Positions 5,834-13,872 of a DNA stretch of 36,496 nt are shown here, piece by piece. Positions within the stretch are counted from its first letter, which is position 1. Each line of letters starts with the position of its first letter. The translations under genes and the position numbers were made by a program. The notes beneath the pieces were generated by a model, which saw nothing but the letters and a program-made list of their open reading frames with translations, was not told where the DNA came from and did not search any database. Origin of the DNA: Acidobacteriaceae bacterium (GTDB lineage: Bacteria; Acidobacteriota; Terriglobia; Terriglobales; Acidobacteriaceae); assembly GCA_030039035.1 (NCBI GenBank), contig JASHQQ010000292.1, positions 1 to 36,496 of the forward strand. The letters run 5' to 3'.

Positions 5834-7282
5834 TCAATCGTCGTGGGACCGGTATTTCCGCAGCCTCCCCAGCAGCGAAGCCGGGCCGCTCACCCAGAGC
5901 CGGACCACGTTGTCTTCGTATTCCCTGCTGTGCACCACCGTGCCTGCCTCGAGCGCCGCCAGCACGGAGCCTTCCTGTTGCGGAACCCGCAAATGCGCCT
6001 CCACGATCGGATCCGACCGCAGAGCCTGGTCAATCGCCTTCAGGAGTGCTTCCATTCCTTCCCCGGTGAGCGCCGAGACCGGGACAGCGCCACGCGCAGC
6101 CAGCCCCTGCCGATGTTCTTCCGGCACGAGATCGATCTTGTTGAGAACCTCGATCCGGGGTTTGTCCAGCGCCCCCAGCTCGCCGAGAACCTTTTCCACC
6201 TGGACCCGCTGCTCGTCTCCGTAAGTTGAGGCTGCGTCCCGGACATGCAACAGCACTTCGGCCTGTTCCACCTCTTCCAGCGTGGCGCGAAAGCTGGTCA
6301 CGAGCGTGTGCGGAAGGTTGCGGATGAACCCCACCGTGTCGGAGACCAGAACCTTGCGTCGGCTGGGCAATTCGATGGCGCGGAGCTTGGGATCGAGCGT
6401 GGCAAACATCCTGGATGAGGAAAGAACCCGTGCCCCGGTAAGGCAATTGAAGAGCGTGCTCTTGCCGGCATTTGTGTAGCCCACCAGCGCGACCGTTGGC
6501 ACCGGCACGGCTTCCCGCCGCTGGCGCTGCTGGCGGCGGGTGCGCCGGACCGATTCCAGTTCCGATTTCAGGTGGTCGATGCGGCGCTGGATCTGCCGGC
6601 GGTCGGTCTCCAGTTGCGTCTCGCCCGGCCCCCGGGTGCCGATTCCTCCTCCGGGCTGCGACATCGCCTTGCCCCTGCCGGTCAGCCTGGGCAAAAGGTA
6701 TTGGAGCTGCGCCAGTTCGACCTGGAGCTGGCCTTCGCGCGTGCGGGCGTGACGGGCGAAAATGTCGAGAATGAGCTGCGTGCGATCGAGCACACGGCAC
6801 GGAATGGCGGCTTCGAGATTGCGCAACTGGGTGGGCGACAGGTCGCGGTCGAAGAGCACCAGATCGGCTTGAGTGGACGCGGCAACCGCCGCAATCTCTT
6901 CGACTTTTCCCTGCCCGACAAGCGTGGCCGGATCGGGGCGGGGACGCCGTTGCATGACTTCGGCGGCCGATTCGCCGCCGGCGCCGGCCACCAGTTCGCG
7001 GAACTCGGCGAGGGACTCTTCGGCATTGAGCGTCGGAGCCGCCAGTTCCGACGCCATCGCGGCGACGCCGGTCCGGGAACGTGGGAACTCCGGCGAGGCC
7101 GCGAAGCCAGCTTCGCCTGATAACGTTGTGATCCCGGCGGATTTCGGACACAACTCTACGCTGCGAGCGCTCCCGGCTGCCGACTGGCTGCCGCGCGCTC
7201 CGCCACCGAAATCCACACCGACCAGCACCGCGCGTTCCGGGCGAATTCCCGATCCGCCTTCCCGGCGTCGTTCGGTCCTCAC
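5834..7282 (-). CDS. hflX: GTPase HflX
   Basis: Ribosome-associated GTPase that splits stalled ribosomes in studied bacteria. Visible features: an N-terminal HflX domain with the glycine-rich [19 protein letters not shown] signature (about 211-229); G1 GYTNAGKS at 268-275; the switch-I threonine in FATLD (about 293-297); G3 DTVG at 315-318; and G4 NKID at 381-384. The length of 482 exceeds the E. coli protein (426). Part of the difference is a low-complexity stretch of about 50 residues (about 26-76) after the first strand, [10 protein letters not shown]. The GTG start at 7282 lies 19 nt after hfq, with GGAG upstream. Both the start choice and the insert are supported by the recognisable strand before the insert. 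It is co-directional with hfq, as in many bacteria. Confidence 0.95.
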   Translation of the reverse strand: MRTERRREGGSGIRPERAVLVGVDFGGGARGSQSAAGSARSVELCPKSAGITTLSGEAGFAASPEFPRSRTGVAAMASELAAPTLNAEESLAEFRELVAGAGGESAAEVMQRRPRPDPATLVGQGKVEEIAAVAASTQADLVLFDRDLSPTQLRNLEAAIPCRVLDRTQLILDIFARHARTREGQLQVELAQLQYLLPRLTGRGKAMSQPGGGIGTRGPGETQLETDRRQIQRRIDHLKSELESVRRTRRQQRQRREAVPVPTVALVGYTNAGKSTLFNCLTGARVLSSSRMFATLDPKLRAIELPSRRKVLVSDTVGFIRNLPHTLVTSFRATLEEVEQAEVLLHVRDAASTYGDEQRVQVEKVLGELGALDKPRIEVLNKIDLVPEEHRQGLAARGAVPVSALTGEGMEALLKAIDQALRSDPIVEAHLRVPQQEGSVLAALEAGTVVHSREYEDNVVRLWVSGPASLLGRLRKYRSHDD

Positions 7283-7301
7283 CGCCGCAGGCTCCGCGGT
7301 T

Positions 7302-7613
7302 CTATCGCTGCTCCGCGGTCGCCGGCGCGGGGGCCGGCATGGCTACGGGAGCCGGGCCGATTCCGGTATGCACCGCAGCCGGACGGTGCTCGGCGTGGAT
7401 CACGCTGCGATTGCTGACCACGGTGGAAATGGCGTGTTTGAAGATCAACTGCTCCTGGCTGTTGTTTTCGAGCAGCACCGAATACTTATCGAAGGAGCGG
7501 ATTTTCCCGGTTAGCTTGACGCCGCTGACCAGATAAATCGTAATCGGGGTCTTGTCCTTTCGGACCGTGTTCAGGAAAGTATCCTGAATGTTTTGTGCCG
7601 GCTTGTTTTCCAT
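7302..7613 (-). CDS. hfq: RNA chaperone Hfq
   Basis: Hexameric Sm-like protein that helps small RNAs pair with mRNAs. 103 residues. Starts [20 protein letters not shown]. Sm1 spans [19 protein letters not shown] (31-49) and Sm2 covers LIFKHAIST (56-64), matching the YKHA-type pocket of Hfq with F in place of Y. After residue 75 comes a Pro/Ala-rich tail likely to be disordered. The ATG at 7613 is chosen because AGGAG sits 8 nt upstream and the family usually starts just before the QD motif; a longer in-frame ATG at 7667 lacks this support. It is followed closely by hflX. Confidence 0.97.
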   Translation of the reverse strand: MENKPAQNIQDTFLNTVRKDKTPITIYLVSGVKLTGKIRSFDKYSVLLENNSQEQLIFKHAISTVVSNRSVIHAEHRPAAVHTGIGPAPVAMPAPAPATAEQR

Positions 7614-7851
7614 TTGCCGATCTCCTACTTTCTCGATGGATTGAATGCAACCGCATGCCACCTTCACGAACCGCCAATTTGGCGGGGGCGGCTCCGAAAT
7701 GCCGGGGCCGTCAATTCCCGCAATGTGACAACATTATCGAAGATCGAGGATGTTTTCAACCTTGCGAGGGATGACAGCAGCCGTCGCCGGCGCGATTTTC
7801 GCCGTGACCGCTATTGCATCCCCCTTGTTTGACTGCTGCTAATCTGATCTG

Positions 7852-9039
7852 TTGACGAACGCCGCCACATCCCGCGCAGCCTTTCACCCGGCGCTTTCCG
7901 TTCCCATGCTGGACCTCAGGCGCCAGTACGAGCCCTTGCGGCAGGAACTGCTGCAAGCCATTGGCCATGTGCTGGAGACGCAGCATTTCATCCTGGGCGA
8001 GCCGGTGGCCGCGTTCGAGCGGGCCGCCGCGCAACAACTCGGCGTTGCCCACGCGGTGGGCTGCTCTTCGGGCACCGATGCTCTGTGGCTGGCGCTGGCC
8101 GGCGCCGGAATCGGCGACGGGGCTTCCGTCATCACCACGCCGTTCAGCTTCTTTGCCTCGATCAGCGCGATTCTCCGCGCCGGAGCCGCGCCGGTGCTCG
8201 CCGACATCGATCCCGCCACGTTGAACCTCAATCCCGCGGCTGTCGAGACCGTCCTCGAAGGCACGCGCGGCCCCGCGGTAAAGGCGATCCTGCCGGTCCA
8301 TCTTTACGGTCAATGCGCGGACTGGACCGGGTTTGAGCGCATCCGCGCCGCGAGCGGCCTGAAACTGATTGAAGATGCCGCGCAGGCGTGGGGCGCCGAA
8401 TGGCAGGGCGTAAAGGCCGGATCGCTTGGCGATGCCGCCGCATTCAGTTTTTATCCCACCAAAAACCTGAGCGCCGCGGGCGATGCCGGCATGGTGACGA
8501 CGAACGATGACGCGCTGGCCGAACGCCTGCGCACGCTGCGCCAGCACGGCATGCGCCGCCGCTACTTCCACGACGAGGTCGGCTGGAACGCGCGCCTCGA
8601 CAGCCTGCAGGCCGCCATCCTGCATGTGAAACTCAAATATGTCGATGGCTGGAATCGTGCGCGGCGGGCCCTGGCAAAGCGATATCACGCTCTCTTCCAT
8701 GCCGCGGGCCTTGTCGACTGCGGTCCCTGGCCGGAGCACGGAATCGTCCTGCCCCACGAATTCATCGGCAGCCGGCACGCCTGGCACCAGTACGTGATCC
8801 GCGTGCGCCGTCGCGATGCCCTGCGCGAATTCCTGTCGGAGCGCGGCATCGGGTCGGAGATCTACTATCCCGTTCCGCTTCATCTGCAGCAGGCGCTGAA
8901 AGGCCTGGGCTACGCCGAAGGCGATTTCCCCGAGGCCGAGCGCGCCGCCCGCGAAGTCCTTGCGCTGCCCTTCTTTCCCGAGCTGCGCGACGACGAGCAG
9001 CAGGCCGTGGTGGCCGCGGTTGCAGACTTCCTGAGCTGA
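7852..9039 (+). CDS. DegT/DnrJ/EryC1/StrS-family sugar aminotransferase
   Basis: PLP-dependent fold-type I enzyme that typically transfers an amino group to a keto-sugar nucleotide used in surface polysaccharides. Seen: MLDLRRQYEPLRQEL near the start, SSGTDALWLAL for phosphate binding (about 72-82), IEDAAQAWGAEW (about 173-184, Asp contacting the PLP ring), and the lysine in SFYPTKNLSAAGDAG (K204) expected to form the Schiff base. The C-terminal HQYVIRVRRRDALREFLSERGIGSEIYYPVPLHLQ is also typical. About 395 residues if the TTG at 7852 is used; an ATG at 7906 would remove 18 residues. Neither has a strong ribosome-binding site, so the start is open. No other sugar-nucleotide gene is nearby, so the substrate cannot be inferred. 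Confidence 0.9.
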   Translation: MTNAATSRAAFHPALSVPMLDLRRQYEPLRQELLQAIGHVLETQHFILGEPVAAFERAAAQQLGVAHAVGCSSGTDALWLALAGAGIGDGASVITTPFSFFASISAILRAGAAPVLADIDPATLNLNPAAVETVLEGTRGPAVKAILPVHLYGQCADWTGFERIRAASGLKLIEDAAQAWGAEWQGVKAGSLGDAAAFSFYPTKNLSAAGDAGMVTTNDDALAERLRTLRQHGMRRRYFHDEVGWNARLDSLQAAILHVKLKYVDGWNRARRALAKRYHALFHAAGLVDCGPWPEHGIVLPHEFIGSRHAWHQYVIRVRRRDALREFLSERGIGSEIYYPVPLHLQQALKGLGYAEGDFPEAERAAREVLALPFFPELRDDEQQAVVAAVADFLS

Positions 9040-9169
9040 AGCGCTTCGGAAAGATTTCGCACCGCGATATTCAGTGAGATTTCCTGGCCAAATATCATGC
9101 TCCCGGAAGAAAGAACATCTGCCGAAGGACACTCGCTGATCTCATTACCAAATACTTCCCGGCGCACTA

Positions 9170-9198
9170 TTGACACCTCGGCGAGCGGACGCTAGGGT
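9170..9198 (+). promoter_or_regulatory. Candidate promoter upstream of the large secreted protein
   Basis: A perfect TTGACA (9170-9175), a 17-nt spacer, then TAGGGT (9193-9198). The -35 box is consensus and the -10 box is weak. It lies about 70 nt before the ATG at 9268. Confidence 0.45.
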
Positions 9199-9267
9199 TG
9201 CCTTATCGAAAACTAACTGAATTTTGAGCTGAATGAACGATCCGGCTTGCCTGAAGAGGACTCCCCA

Positions 9268-11283
9268 ATGAGTTTCCATTCATTTCCTTCGCGCCGGCCG
9301 GTGGGCGAGCGCACGCTTTTCGCTCGCAGCTTGCCCGTTCTTGGGCTGGCGACACTATGCCTCGCGAGCATTGGCACGGCGTCGTCCCAGTACTCCACGC
9401 GGGAACTGACAAACAGCACCCTCTTCGCTGCGCCCTCGCAACACGGGTTCGGCAAGCCCATCGCGACCGATGGAACCTGGGTCGCCTACTCGACCGGCGT
9501 CTCGCTCTGGTCGCAGACCGTTGCCGGCAGCAAGCCGAAACGCATCTTCGCCAGCGGCGAGCTGCTTCCCGGCAGCAACATCGAGGCGACCCTGATCTAT
9601 CCGCAAGTCTTCGTTACCGATGGAACCGTCGTTTTCCTGGCCACCAACAACAAAGGCGAATCCGGGCTATTCGGCCTCTACGCGGTCAAGGCGAACGGCT
9701 CGGAGCCTGCGACGCGCGTCTTCGACAGCACCCAGGTGGCAAACGCCTACGACTGGTCCGGCGACATGGACCCCTACGCCTATGCGTGGCCCATCCAGGT
9801 CTCGCACGGTGTCGCGGTCATCGCGTTGCAAGGCGTACTTTACTCGGCCAATCTGAACGGCACCGATGTGAAGACGCTCTGGCAGACGTCGCCGTCCGGG
9901 TTCAAGGGCTGCAGCTCGGGCGGCGCCTATAACCAGATCTTCCTCGTCAATTCGGCCTATCTTCCCGCCACCAACGGAACCAATTACGCATTCGCGGGCG
10001 GCAGCACGCTCGAATTCACAGGGCTTTATCAGGGGCCTCTTTCGGTGGACAACTCGTGCAACGGCCTGATCAATTCGCAAATCAGCAATGACTTCGACCC
10101 GTCGCAGGAGCTGAAGACCCTGCCGGGTCAGCCCGCCAAGGCGGGACCTTTTGCATTCGCCAATACCTTTCAGTCCATCCAGATTGACGGCGACTACGTC
10201 TATTTCGGCGCATCCGTCACCAACGGCGTCTCATCCACCGAAGACTACACCGGCTTCTTCCGGATTCCGCTCAAAGGCGGCAGCGCCGAAGCCATCGTCA
10301 CCAACATCAGCCACATCCCGGGCATCACCGGCAAGGATGGAGCATTCGACGAAGTCGACCTCATGGGATTCGCCGTTTCCAACGGCAGGTTCGTCTTCAT
10401 GGCGCAGGATGCCGTATCCCCCAATCCCGTCATGTCGTTCTACATGATTGAGGGAACGAAGTTCGTCAAGCTGTTTACGAGCGGTTCAAGCGTGAGCAAC
10501 GTCTGCGCAGGCGCCCCCGATGCCGAATATGCAGCCCCCGGAGCGCTCGATCAAGTCTCGCTTTCAGCAAGTGGGTTGCTCGCATTCGGCGCGGAGATCC
10601 GCGTCGCAACCTTTCCCAATCAGTCCGGACCCTGCAGCTACCCGCAGGCGTATTACATCGACCAGCCGGTCGGCTACTTCCTCCTCGACACCACCCACCC
10701 GCTCATTGCCACCGAGACAGAGATCTCGCTCAGCGTTGCGCAGCCGGTTGTCTACGGCGAGAAGCCTTCTCTCAGGATCACTGTCATGCCTGCGGAGGGC
10801 GCCAGGAATCCCAGGGACCTGGTCCCCACCGGCACGGTGAGCGTGTATTACACGAATCCTTCCTACTTCGGCGACCAGCAGCCGACGATCAATACGGCAA
10901 ATCTCGATTCCGACGGCAAAGCGACGATTGCGCTGGGCGCGCAGCAGAACGGCACGTATTCGTACGTGGTTGCGTACGGCGGCGACACGAACTTCTCGTC
11001 CAGCGCCTCCGCGAAGCTCGTCTTCCCGCTGCACGTCTCGGCGCCCACGTTCTCGGTAACGCCAGGGAAGTACTCGACTGCCCAGTCGGTCTATATCACC
11101 GACTCCACTCCAGGGTCGACGATCTATTTCACGACCAACGGGAACACTCCGACCACCAGGTCGCCCGTCTTCGGGTCGACGCCGATCAATGTCAGCCAGT
11201 CCGAGACGATCAAGGCGATCGCCGTGGCCACCGGCGATGCGCCCTCGCCGGTCAGCGTTGGGACCTACAAAATCGTTCAATAG
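9268..11283 (+). CDS. Secreted protein with repeat-type domain, Ig-like domain and chitobiase C-terminal domain
   Basis: 671 residues, function unknown. The start ATG at 9268 has AGAGGA upstream and is preferred over an in-frame TTG at 9247. An N-terminal signal sequence (LFARSLPVLGLATLCLASIGTASSQ, about 19-41) predicts export. Residues about 45-490 contain recurring short strand motifs of the type GTWVAYSTG, DGTVVFLATN, DGDYVYFGA and NGRFVFMAQD, spaced as in a beta-propeller. Next comes a bacterial Ig-like segment (about 500-590; TGTVSVYYTN, then NGTYSYVVAYGGDTNFSSS). The C-terminal domain has FSVTPGKYSTAQSV followed by TPGSTIYFTTNGNTPT, the pattern of the chitobiase/beta-hexosaminidase C-terminal domain. 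Likely extracellular or cell-surface; no catalytic site is recognised. Confidence 0.8.
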   Translation: MSFHSFPSRRPVGERTLFARSLPVLGLATLCLASIGTASSQYSTRELTNSTLFAAPSQHGFGKPIATDGTWVAYSTGVSLWSQTVAGSKPKRIFASGELLPGSNIEATLIYPQVFVTDGTVVFLATNNKGESGLFGLYAVKANGSEPATRVFDSTQVANAYDWSGDMDPYAYAWPIQVSHGVAVIALQGVLYSANLNGTDVKTLWQTSPSGFKGCSSGGAYNQIFLVNSAYLPATNGTNYAFAGGSTLEFTGLYQGPLSVDNSCNGLINSQISNDFDPSQELKTLPGQPAKAGPFAFANTFQSIQIDGDYVYFGASVTNGVSSTEDYTGFFRIPLKGGSAEAIVTNISHIPGITGKDGAFDEVDLMGFAVSNGRFVFMAQDAVSPNPVMSFYMIEGTKFVKLFTSGSSVSNVCAGAPDAEYAAPGALDQVSLSASGLLAFGAEIRVATFPNQSGPCSYPQAYYIDQPVGYFLLDTTHPLIATETEISLSVAQPVVYGEKPSLRITVMPAEGARNPRDLVPTGTVSVYYTNPSYFGDQQPTINTANLDSDGKATIALGAQQNGTYSYVVAYGGDTNFSSSASAKLVFPLHVSAPTFSVTPGKYSTAQSVYITDSTPGSTIYFTTNGNTPTTRSPVFGSTPINVSQSETIKAIAVATGDAPSPVSVGTYKIVQ

Positions 11284-11320
11284 CCAGGGCGATTGGCCCG
11301 GCTTTCACGCTGACAATCGA

Positions 11321-11387
11321 GGGCACCCCATCCTCGCCGGGCCCGGCAGCGAACATCCGCGAGCAAGGGTGCCCCATCCTTGCCGGT
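11321..11387 (+). repeat. Direct repeat of a GGGCACCCCATCCTCGCCGG-type word
   Basis: GGGCACCCCATCCTCGCCGG and GGGTGCCCCATCCTTGCCGG occur about 46 nt apart, and a weaker copy (GTGCCCATCTTTGCCGGG) lies near 11711. Similar words, inverted, appear around 28954-28975 and 18265-18290. They belong to the repeat-filled, gene-free stretch 11284-11890. Confidence 0.5.
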
Positions 11388-11399
11388 CGCGACAGCTAG

Positions 11400-11509
11400 A
11401 GCGGTTTCGCTTCACTTCCCGGCATCTCGAATGTCCCCAAGGTGGCTTTTTCTCGAGGAAAAAGCCACTCGGGGCCCTCGATCCTGTCAACACTTGAATC
11501 GAAACCGCT
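11400..11509. mobile_element. MITE-like palindromic element, 110 bp
   Basis: Perfect 10-bp terminal inverted repeats AGCGGTTTCG (11400-11409) and CGAAACCGCT (11500-11509) enclose a strong internal hairpin, GTGGCTTTTTC (11442-11452) and GAAAAAGCCAC (11458-11468), with loop TCGAG. No coding capacity. This layout suits a non-autonomous mobile or repetitive intergenic element. No target-site duplication is obvious. Whether it is repeated elsewhere in the genome cannot be seen in this window. Confidence 0.55.
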
Positions 11510-11582
11510 GTAACGGCAAGGGTGGGTTGAACTTCGCTCAGGCCGCGATTCCCGCTATCCCACCCTCGGCGCTCCGCTGCAC

Positions 11583-11679
11583 GCGCTCCCGGCGGGAGCG
11601 CTGAGGATAGCCCAGGGTGGAGCGAAGCGAAACCCTGGGAAACAACGGACAAAATAACTGACAAGCCCCGGAGGGGCGC
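11583..11679 (-). repeat. Three-palindrome intergenic element, copy 2
   Basis: Contains the hairpin GCGCTCCC/GGGAGCGC (11583-11590 and 11594-11601), then CCCAGGGT/ACCCTGGG (11611-11618 and 11632-11639) with GCGAAGCGAA in its loop, then AGCCCCGGAGGGGCGC (11664-11679). Read on the minus strand, the order and sequences match the element at 244-350. Confidence 0.6.
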
Positions 11680-11769
11680 CCGATATCCACCATCTTTCCG
11701 GAGAATCGAACGTGCCCATCTTTGCCGGGCTCGATCGCCATGACATGCTCTCCTTGGCCGCTTGGTGTC

Positions 11770-11874
11770 TCAGCCCCTTAGCCCCTCAGTCCCTTAGTCC
11801 CTCAGTCCCTCAGCCCCTCAGCCCCTCAGTCCCTCAGTCCCTCAGTCCCTCAGCCCCTCAGTCCCTGCAGTCCC
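11770..11874 (+). repeat. Octad tandem array (12 units) upstream of nrdR
   Basis: Twelve contiguous 8-mers of the form T(C/T)AG(T/C)CCC from 11770 to 11865, then a degenerate ninth-type unit to 11874. The array ends 2 nt before a TACAAT box and 17 nt before the nrdR start, so it occupies the position of a -35 element. The complementary strand reads GGGACTGA repeated, a G-quadruplex-compatible spacing. Confidence 0.95.
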
Positions 11875-11875
11875 G

Positions 11876-11881
11876 TACAAT
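11876..11881 (+). promoter_or_regulatory. Candidate -10 box of nrdR, leaderless or very short leader
   Basis: TACAAT lies 9 nt before the ATG of nrdR. Transcription from such a box would start at or within a few bases of the ATG. No -35 box is recognisable, because the octad array fills that position. Confidence 0.4.
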
Positions 11882-11890
11882 CGACCCAGC

Positions 11891-12367
11891 ATGAAGTGTC
11901 CCTACTGCGGCTTCGGGCAGGATCGCGTCGTCGACTCGCGCGAGAGCAAGGAGGCCGACGCGATCCGCCGCCGCCGCGAGTGCGAACGCTGCAAGCGCCG
12001 CTTTACCACCTACGAGCGCGTCGATGAGATTCCCTACATGGTGGTGAAGAAAGACGGCCGGCGCGAGCGCTTCGACCGCCAGAAAGTGCTCAGCGGCCTG
12101 CTGCGCGCCTGCGAAAAACGTCCCGTTTCGTCGAGCCAGCTCGAATCGGTCGTCGACGCGGCGGAAAGCTATCTCGTCGACGCGGCCGAACGCGAGCGCA
12201 CGACGGCCGAGATCGGCGAGCTGATCATGGAGCACCTGAAAAAGCTCGACACCGTGGCCTACATCCGCTTCGCTTCGGTCTACCGCGACTTCAAGGACGT
12301 GAACGAATTCAAGGAAGAGCTGGAAGGATTGCTCGCCAGCCACGGACAGGGAAGAGCGAGGAAATGA
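11891..12367 (+). CDS. nrdR: Transcriptional repressor NrdR
   Basis: Zinc-ribbon/ATP-cone repressor of ribonucleotide reductase genes. 158 residues, the normal length. The zinc ribbon has C3, C6 (CPYC) and C31, C34 (CERC). The family signature FTTYERVDEIPYMVVKKDGRRERFDRQK leads into the ATP-cone (about 49-139). The ending VAYIRFASVYRDFKDVNEFKEEL is also typical. No ribonucleotide reductase gene is in the window, so its targets are elsewhere. The upstream region is an octad repeat array, and a TACAAT box sits just before the ATG; no Shine-Dalgarno sequence is visible, in line with leaderless translation. Confidence 0.97.
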   Translation: MKCPYCGFGQDRVVDSRESKEADAIRRRRECERCKRRFTTYERVDEIPYMVVKKDGRRERFDRQKVLSGLLRACEKRPVSSSQLESVVDAAESYLVDAAERERTTAEIGELIMEHLKKLDTVAYIRFASVYRDFKDVNEFKEELEGLLASHGQGRARK

Positions 12368-12375
12368 GCGACGGA

Positions 12376-12459
12376 CAGCTCTCAGCCGTCAGCTTTCAGC
12401 TTTCAGCTCTCAGCTCTCAGCCCTCAGCCATCAGCCATCAGCTCTCAGCCATCAGCTCG
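12376..12459 (+). repeat. Heptad tandem array (12 units) after nrdR, left arm of an inverted pair
   Basis: Twelve contiguous 7-mers of the form CAGC(T/C)NT, starting 8 nt after the nrdR stop. The segment 12393-12420 is complementary to 12530-12557 with two mismatches in 28. The array fills most of the first third of the 301-nt nrdR-asd spacer. Confidence 0.9.
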
Positions 12460-12529
12460 AGACCTTAACGGGATGTATGCCGGAGATCGTCGGGATGTGA
12501 ACGAAAGAGCCCCGCCTGCGAACCTCGAA

Positions 12530-12557
12530 CTGAAAGCTGATAGCTGAAAGCTGAAAG
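12530..12557 (+). repeat. Inverted heptad units, right arm of the pair
   Basis: Four units of the form AGCTGAA/AGCTGAT in the opposite orientation to 12376-12459. Pairing would give a 28-bp stem around a loop of about 110 nt. The rest of the spacer up to asd shows no gene, only the TACACT box near 12647. Confidence 0.8.
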
Positions 12558-12646
12558 CCCGGCCCATCCCAATGCCATCGCGCACGGCGCCGAATCCTGG
12601 AATGATCGCTCGAGTGCGCCATAGACGCAGAAAACCGCCCCTCCTG

Positions 12647-12652
12647 TACACT
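12647..12652 (+). promoter_or_regulatory. Candidate -10 box of asd
   Basis: TACACT lies 16 nt before the asd ATG, giving a leader of roughly 10 nt. No clear -35 box. Confidence 0.3.
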
Positions 12653-12668
12653 GGAAGAGTCCAGGACT

Positions 12669-13799
12669 ATGCGTTCCAAGATTCAGGTTGGGATCCTCGG
12701 CGCGACCGGCATGGTGGGCCAGCGCTTCATTCAACTGCTGGAAAACCATCCCTGGTTCGAAGTGGCGTGGCTGGCGGCCAGCGACCGGTCGAGCGGAAAA
12801 AGCTACGGCGAAGCCGCGAAGTGGCGGCTAGGCACGCCGCTGCCCGCGCGCATCGAGCGCATGACGGTTTCGCCCGCCGAGCCGGAAAGCGCGCCGAAGG
12901 TTGTTTTCGCCGCGCTCGACGCCGCCATCGCCCGCGAAATGGAGCCGCGCTTTGCCGAGGCCGGCTGCGCCGTCATCTCGAATTCCAGCGCCTTTCGCAT
13001 GGCGCCCGACGTGCCGCTCGTCATCCCCGAAGTCAACGGCGATCATCTCCGTCTCATCGAAGAACAGGCTTCGCGCCGCCGCACCGGCGGCTACATGGTC
13101 ACCAACCCCAATTGCTCGACCATCGGCCTGGTGCTGGCGCTCAAGCCCATCGAAGAGCGTTTTGGACTCGCGAAGATCTTCGTGGCGACCATGCAGGCGA
13201 TTTCGGGCGCGGGCTACCCGGGCGTGGCGTCGATGGACATTCTGGACAATGTGGTTCCCTACATCGGCAGCGAAGAGGAAAAGATGGAAGCCGAGACGCT
13301 CAAGCTGCTGGGCCGGCTCGAGTCGAGTCCGGCCTCGAGTCCGGCCGGCCGCGCTGTCGCTCCGCTCGCCGCGCGCATCAGCGCCAGTTGCAACCGCGTT
13401 CCCGTTGAGGACGGTCACACCGAAAGCGTCTCCATCCAGCTCGGCGGCAAGCTCGGCCGCCCTGTCACGCGCGAAGATATCCTCGGGGCGTGGGCGGATT
13501 TTCGTCCTCTCGCAGGCAAGAATCTGCCGTCAGCGCCCGACCAGCCGGTGGAATTTGCGCCGCAGAACGACCGCCCGCAGCCGCGTCTCGACCGCAATCG
13601 CGGCCGCGGCATGACCGTGACCGTAGGCCGGCTGCGCCCCTGCGGCCTGCTCGACTGGAAGTTCACGCTCCTCTCGCACAACACCATTCGCGGAGCGGCC
13701 GGCGCGGCCATTCTGAACGCGGAAATGCTGGCCAGCCAGGGAAAGCTCGTTCCCACGGCGCCGGAGACTGAAGCGGTCAGCGCGGCAGCGCGCGCCTGA
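12669..13799 (+). CDS. asd: Aspartate-semialdehyde dehydrogenase
   Basis: Converts aspartyl phosphate to aspartate semialdehyde with NADPH, the second step towards lysine, methionine and threonine. 376 residues. The nucleotide-binding loop GILGATGMVGQRF (8-20) and the active-site cysteine in VTNPNCSTIGL (C149) are plain. The GDHLRLIEEQ segment and the length suit the archaeal/fungal-like branch of the family better than the E. coli type. A short proline/serine-rich bulge (SSPASSPAG) around residues 218-226 is unusual. The C-terminus runs to 13799; lysC follows after 73 nt on the same strand. Confidence 0.95.
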   Translation: MRSKIQVGILGATGMVGQRFIQLLENHPWFEVAWLAASDRSSGKSYGEAAKWRLGTPLPARIERMTVSPAEPESAPKVVFAALDAAIAREMEPRFAEAGCAVISNSSAFRMAPDVPLVIPEVNGDHLRLIEEQASRRRTGGYMVTNPNCSTIGLVLALKPIEERFGLAKIFVATMQAISGAGYPGVASMDILDNVVPYIGSEEEKMEAETLKLLGRLESSPASSPAGRAVAPLAARISASCNRVPVEDGHTESVSIQLGGKLGRPVTREDILGAWADFRPLAGKNLPSAPDQPVEFAPQNDRPQPRLDRNRGRGMTVTVGRLRPCGLLDWKFTLLSHNTIRGAAGAAILNAEMLASQGKLVPTAPETEAVSAAARA

Positions 13800-13872
13800 A
13801 TCCCTGTTTGCGAAGTTGATTCGGCGGCGAGCCGCAAGGACCGAATCCGCACAAAATGAAATTGAGGGGATC

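Noticed and set aside
7756-9132. Minus-strand open frame (458 codons) opposite the DegT aminotransferase
   Set aside because: The aminotransferase on the plus strand has all family motifs; the minus frame has no recognisable domain.
11770-11874. CRISPR array
   Set aside because: Period of 8 nt with no spacers and no cas genes; it is a simple tandem repeat.
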